A stretch of DNA of 64,000 nt from Triplophysa rosa. Taxonomy: Eukaryota; Chordata; Actinopteri; Cypriniformes; Nemacheilidae. Location: the NCBI RefSeq assembly GCF_024868665.1, contig NC_079902.1:12056550-12120549 (forward strand). The letters are read 5' to 3'. Both the position numbers and the translations under genes were made by a program. Position 1 is the first letter of the stretch. Each line of letters begins with the position of its first letter. This document shows positions 59,986 through 64,000 of the stretch, piece by piece. Below the pieces are notes generated by a model. It searched no databases. It was not told the DNA's origin and saw nothing but the letters and a program-made list of their open reading frames with translations.

Positions 59986-62562
59986 ATGTTAAAAAAGACG
60001 AAGAGAATAAAACCTGCTGATGAAGCTAAATCATATATTCTCTCCTCGTGTGACAAGCCAGGGTTTGTGGAACGATTCATTAATAAAAACAAAGGTATGG
60101 GACAGCATATTATATTACATTATTACAGCATATTATATACACATGCATTTCTCAGTACTATTCATTTACATACACTTACATAAAAATGCATGTCTTTGTA
60201 TCTTGAAAATTACGCATTAGTATTGTTTTTTTTAAAAGGTTTATGAAAGTGGTCACGATTAAATTCTCTCACTTAGCTTCAGCTCCTGTTTATAATAAAG
60301 GCAGTAAGCTTTAATATAATTTTGATATAGTCATGGTACATACTGTATTGACATCAGTGGGTCATTTCGTAAGTAAACCCTGATAGCACACATACATCTG
60401 GGATAAATCTATTTCACATTTGCATTTACATCTGCGAGACATCTGCAATACGTAGACGTATGCCAGATGTATGTGTGCTATCAGGTAAGGGTAAAGGCAA
60501 CAACTTTTTCTTTCAATTAAATATATTTCTAATTATATGTCCTCAGGTAGAGGAGTGATTGCCACCCAACCCGTGGAATCGGGAGATTTTGTATTAGTGT
60601 ACAGAGGAGAACTCCTTGTAGCAGAGGAATGCTGGGCGAGGCATTACACGGAATTACAAACCACATTTCTCTTTGAATTTGACTGGCAGGGAAGTAGCTG
60701 GTGGTAAGCATGTTATTTATCATTGAGATCTGAGAAATAATCAAGAGTAGCATAGTTGATGAGTGAACACAAACAAGACTACTCTTTTTAATGCACATAG
60801 CAGGTGGGCGGCAGCAGTTTACTGGTTACGGTTAAAGTCTTAGTCTTTCTGTAGCCAATAATTTTACATGTGGTTTTAAAATGTGTTTTTGTGCCTGTTT
60901 TGCAATACTCTGCCGTTTTAAGGAGAATATACTTCACAATCTTTAACTGAATTTGCACATGGTTTGTGTTAAAGGATATTAAAAACAACATGCAACATAT
61001 TAACAACATGAAAAACCTAATTTTGACCACAGGGGTACGTGAACAGTTTAGACTGAAAAGCACTTTAGATTAGGACTTTCTGCTGTAATGTTATACAGTA
61101 ATGGTCGGTGTATTATGTTATTTAAACGGCTCTTACAAGCCGACAGAAGATTTGTGCACTTTTTGTTCAATTTGATGTTATTGTTTAAAGAGAATTTTTC
61201 TTATACCTTTTAGTATTGATGCATCTAAAGAAGACGGAACACTTGGAAGACTATGCAATGACAACCATAAGTCTCCAAATTGTACCATGAAAAAAATAGT
61301 AGTAAATAACAGACCACATTTGTGCCTGTTTGCTGTGAAGAAAATCGAAATTGGAAATGAAATTGAATATAACTATGGTGATGCCCAATGGCCATGGCGT
61401 AAGAAGGTGAGTTGATTAGTCATCTGTTTATTTCTGTGGTTTCTATTGTTTTTTAACCGGGGTTAACGATACCCATACTGTGCGGGTATTGACAATATTG
61501 AGATCTAGCTATCTGTGACGTCTGTCTGTCTGTGATTGTGTAGAAATGGTCCGTCTGTCTGTGATTGTGTAGAAATGGTGTGTCTGTCTTGTGATCTTAT
61601 GTATGATTTGTTTCGTCTGATTTCCAGGGGCCAGAGAAGAATGCTTCTGTTTCACAGTCTATCGTGTCATCACATGTAATGGAGAGTTTTCAGGATGGTC
61701 CCATCACACAGGTAAGAGAGAAATGAAGACACTGTCATGTCTGTCTGTGATTGTGTAGAAATGGTCTGTCTGTCTGTGATTGTGTAGAAATGGTCTGTCT
61801 GTCTGTCTGTGATTGTGTAGAAATGGTCTGTCTGTCTTGTGATCTTATGTATGATTTGTTTCATCTGATTTCCAGGGGCCAGAGAACAATGCTTCTGTTT
61901 CACAGTCTATCGTGTCATCACATGTAATGGAGAGTTTTCAGGATGGTCCCATCACACAGGTAAGAGAGAAATGAAGACACTGTCATGTCTGTCTGTGATT
62001 GTGTAGAAATGGTCTGTCTGTCTGTGCGTGTGTAGAAATGGTCTGTCTGTCTGTCTGTGATTGTGTAGAAATGGTCTGTCTGTCTTGTGATCTTATGTAT
62101 GATTTGTTTAATCTGATTTCCATCACACAGGTAAGAGAGAAATGAAGACACTGTCATCACAAACTACTTGTACTGAATTGTTTATTATATACTGTAGTTC
62201 CTTTACTACAGTGTGACAAATATAAGTTCACATTGAATTCTGTTTAAGGAAACACACTTAAAATTTAGCAGGAGGGCAAAACTAAAAATGAAGTCAAAAC
62301 GATTTAGGTGCTCGCATTGTTTTTAGTTCATCTCAGAATTGTAAAGATTGCAATTCTGATTGTGATTCTTTGTAATATAAGAGATACAGATACAGCATAC
62401 AGCAGATATACTTGTACATATGTTATTACTGTTAGCTCTTAATGTGTACTTACGTCTATTTATATTTAGGTATTTACTGGCAAAGGTTTTGCCCTTGTTG
62501 ACTATCCTGACAGTGATGAGGATTGTCTTGTTACAAAAGAGACAAGGATTGAAAACATTCAG
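59986..62562 (+). CDS. KMT5A/SETD8-like SET-domain lysine methyltransferase, multi-exon, 3' partial
   Basis: Exons as I read them: first coding exon 59979-60094 (ATG at 59986), then 60547-60703, 61214-61406, 61628-61711, 61876-61959 and 62470-62562. Every junction has GT/AG and the frame stays open. The first 153 codons end with the SET core. GRGVIATQ...GDFVLVYRGEL matches the start of KMT5A-type SET domains. WCIDASKEDGTLGRL corresponds to the family's YCVDAT...LGRL strand, and EIEYNYGD to its ELLYDYGD motif, keeping the catalytic-site tyrosine. The usual RLINHS motif reads RLCNDNHKSPNC, so the cofactor-binding NHS is altered, as in a divergent paralogue. Known family role: S-adenosylmethionine-dependent lysine methylation, classically histone H4K20 in the nucleus. 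The substrate of this divergent copy is unknown. Exons 4 and 5 are tandem duplicates and exon 6 (VFTGKGFALVDYPDSDED) is acidic and unassigned. No stop codon is seen after exon 6, so the 3' end lies outside the window or was missed. The SET assignment is strong; activity is inferred. Confidence 0.85.
60379..60485. mobile_element. Short palindromic MITE in the SET gene intron
   Basis: Inverted ends CCTGATAGCACACATACATC and GATGTATGTGTGCTATCAGG bound a 107-bp element between the exons ending at 60094 and starting at 60547. No coding content. Family not recognised. Confidence 0.7.
61518..62088 (+). repeat. Intronic minisatellite, ~25-33 bp units (GTCTGTCTGTGATTGTGTAG)
   Basis: Each of the three introns following exons at 61406, 61711 and 61959 contains two to four copies of a unit built from TCTG runs, then TGATTGTGTAGAAATGG. 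Copy number and the number of TCTG steps vary between introns. The array probably supplied homology for the unequal exchange that duplicated the exon. Confidence 0.8.
61628..62157 (+). repeat. Tandem exon-plus-intron duplication in the SET gene (248-bp unit)
   Basis: Unit 1 starts at exon 61628-61711 and unit 2 at exon 61876-61959, a 248-bp period. The two 84-nt exons differ by one base (K to N at residue 4 of GPEKNASVSQ). A third unit keeps CATCACACAG, the donor and the downstream intron start (62121-62157), but its acceptor and exon body are gone. Because 84 is a multiple of 3 and both ends are phase 0, extra copies do not shift the frame. Known principle: such symmetric exons can multiply neutrally. 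Confidence 0.8.
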
Positions 62563-62728
62563 GTATGCTTCAGATAAAGTATTTCCGTTTGTGTAATATT
62601 TACATCACTGGTCAACAGATTCTTAATGTTCTTTTAGATTCTTATTTTTTTTAAAGAAGTCTATGAAGGTAAAATGATGCCAAAAAGATTTGCATGCGCA
62701 GGATAAAATTTGTGAAAGTGTACATGAC

Positions 62729-63291
62729 TGTCGTGATTCTGCCCATCTTGTCATGTCTTTTTTGATGTTGTAGCAGAATCACGGAAGGATCCCTTGTTTT
62801 ATGTGAGAAGCCATGAGATGTTTGTTTTTTACTTCTCATGTGTTTTCTCGTGTGTTGTCTGTGGCCCCGCCCCTCTCGTTGCCTGTATTGTCTCCCTGCC
62901 ATGTCTTATGTTTCACACCTGCCCTAGCTCGTTATCCCTCGTTTGTCGTGCCTTTATATACCCTCATGTTTCATTGTCTTGTTGCTCGTGCATTGTATAT
63001 GGTGTCTTTGGTGGCGGTCCTTGTTCATTGTATCCTGTGATTTCCTGTTTATGCTTGTGGTCCGTTTGGAGTGTCCTGTCAGTCTTAGTAAGTGTTTAGT
63101 TTGGTTTATCTAGTGTTGTACATTTTCAGTTTAGTGTTAGTTAGTAGTCGTCCTGTCATTATCTTATTGTATTTTGTGTTTTCCCCCATCGTGGGTTTTT
63201 GTTTTGTGTTTCATGTAAATAAAGTTTTGTTTTTGGTTAACCTCAATCCCCGCTGCCTGCAATTGGGTTCTTCCGCACACATTTCATGACA
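62729..63291 (+). mobile_element. Solo-LTR-like element (copy 2), plus strand
   Basis: Starts TGTCGTGATTCTGCC and ends TTTCATGACA. TTTATATA near 62951 is followed by CCCTCATGTTTCATTG, the same context as copy 1. AATAAAGTTTTG occurs at about 63218. No TSD is evident. It lies downstream of the last visible SET-gene exon and could supply a polyadenylation site to that gene. Confidence 0.55.
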
Positions 63292-63487
63292 GCTAGGTGC
63301 CAAACCCCGCCAAACCTCCTCTACCAACGGATTAAGCATAGTGTTTTTTTACACAGTTGTTTGCAGTATTGAGCATTACAACCAGTATTAAGTGCATCAT
63401 TGAGATTCATTGATTATAACTGGAGTTTTGTAACGTCATTTTAATTCATTACAATAGGAGTTTGTTAAAGCCATCTTTATCAGGATG

Positions 63488-63805
63488 CAGGGGTGGGCTG
63501 GGAAGAAAATTCGGCCCTGGATTATTATGCCCACATCGGCCCTCTACCAATTCTGTCGACGAGGGGGGGTAGTGAGGGTGTGTTTGATGGCATCGGCCTC
63601 CACCAATTCTGTCGACAGGGGGGTGGGGTTGGTGTTGTATGTAACGCGTGCATTGCGTTACATGCATACGTGTCCGGCTCGCTAATGCCTTCGCGTTGCG
63701 TGCATTCGCGTTTATAATACGTCCGCCCTGGTCACGCCCGTAGGCCGTCGGTGGGACGGCAGTTCTGGATTTTTACAGAATGTCCTACCGGTCAGTCCGC
63801 CCCTG
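63488..63805. mobile_element. Miniature hAT, same family as 17045, opposite orientation
   Basis: CAGGGGTGGGCTGGGAAGAA at the left and GGTCAGTCCGCCCCTG at the right match the two ends of the 17045 copy, reversed. The flanks do not show a clear 8-bp TSD, so one end may be altered. Shares GGTCGACAGA-like and ATTCGCATTTATAATACGTC-like segments. Confidence 0.7.
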
Positions 63806-64000
63806 TGGGAAAGTAACATTTGCGACAAAGTAACTAAAAAACAGGAGAAATGTCTCAGTGGTTTTGTGTCTATACAATGTTTGGTTACCAAATTTACCTA
63901 TCTTTGGTGTTCTGCACAAGAATGTAAGTCATACAGGTTTGGAATGACACAAGTATTTTTNGTGTGTGTAAGGGCCCCATAACGCATGCACTACAAACAG

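Noticed and set aside
61518..62088. CRISPR-like array of ~25-33 bp repeats
   Set aside because: Units are contiguous with no unique spacers and the genome is eukaryotic. It is a minisatellite.
61670..62160. Two similar minus-strand ORFs (KITRQTDHFYTITDRQ repeats)
   Set aside because: Antisense reading of the intronic minisatellite and repeated exon. The sense strand has splice sites and a SET gene.
63961..63961. Ambiguous base n
   Set aside because: An assembly uncertainty near the edge of the window, not a biological feature.

Overview
The window is an animal chromosome segment, most likely from a teleost fish and probably a cypriniform. No prokaryotic gene layout is present. Three things point there. 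First, there are many copies of the TTAA-flanked palindromic MITE beginning AGGGATAGTTCACCCAAAAAT that litters carp and zebrafish genomes. Second, there is a DIRS retroelement and many hAT and PIF/Harbinger derivatives of fish type. Third, the one convincing gene is split by introns with canonical GT/AG sites. The family assignments rest on recognition of motifs and on target-site duplications (TSDs) read by eye, because no search could be run.

Layout. 1-7,400 is mostly unique noncoding DNA, with a hAT element nested in another hAT (1183-2707), a GGGCCCTATT element (3680-4492) and a TACACTGTAAAA element (5173-5668). 7,400-13,300 holds a hAT (7473-8006), a mini-hAT (8425-8554), two inverted copies of one Harbinger-like family (8907-9464 and 12657-13267; the first sits inside another repeat) and an LTR-like region with 44-bp triplicates (~9656-10210). 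14,480-17,300 is a repeat cluster that includes a Harbinger-like relic keeping a MADF-type exon (15794-15925). 18,800-25,200 contains a MITE with very long inverted repeats, a possible 168-nt exon on the minus strand (20693-20860), a possible 30-nt microexon (23562-23591) and an LTR-like element with a 5-bp TSD (23735-24335). 25,800-43,000 is intron-like or intergenic, with scattered MITEs, a SINE relic, an LTR-like unit and a 1-kb hAT. 43,441-46,390 is a three-level nest whose core is a decayed DIRS retrotransposon. 47,058-57,778 is again transposon-rich and ends in a 2.8-kb hAT that carries a TTAA-flanked element.

The only confidently real host gene is at the right end, plus strand, about 58,600 to beyond 62,562. 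It is a KMT5A/SETD8-like SET-domain lysine methyltransferase gene. Its SET core is spread over three exons. Behind it come two nearly identical 84-nt, phase-0 exons separated by minisatellite-bearing introns, the remains of a third copy whose exon is deleted, and one more 93-nt exon. The gene continues past the window or ends in sequence not recognised here.

No genes act together here as a pathway. The main interest is the tandem exon amplification in the SET gene, the nested transposons with exact TSDs, and two orphan exon candidates. I do not see a convincing previously undescribed multi-gene system.
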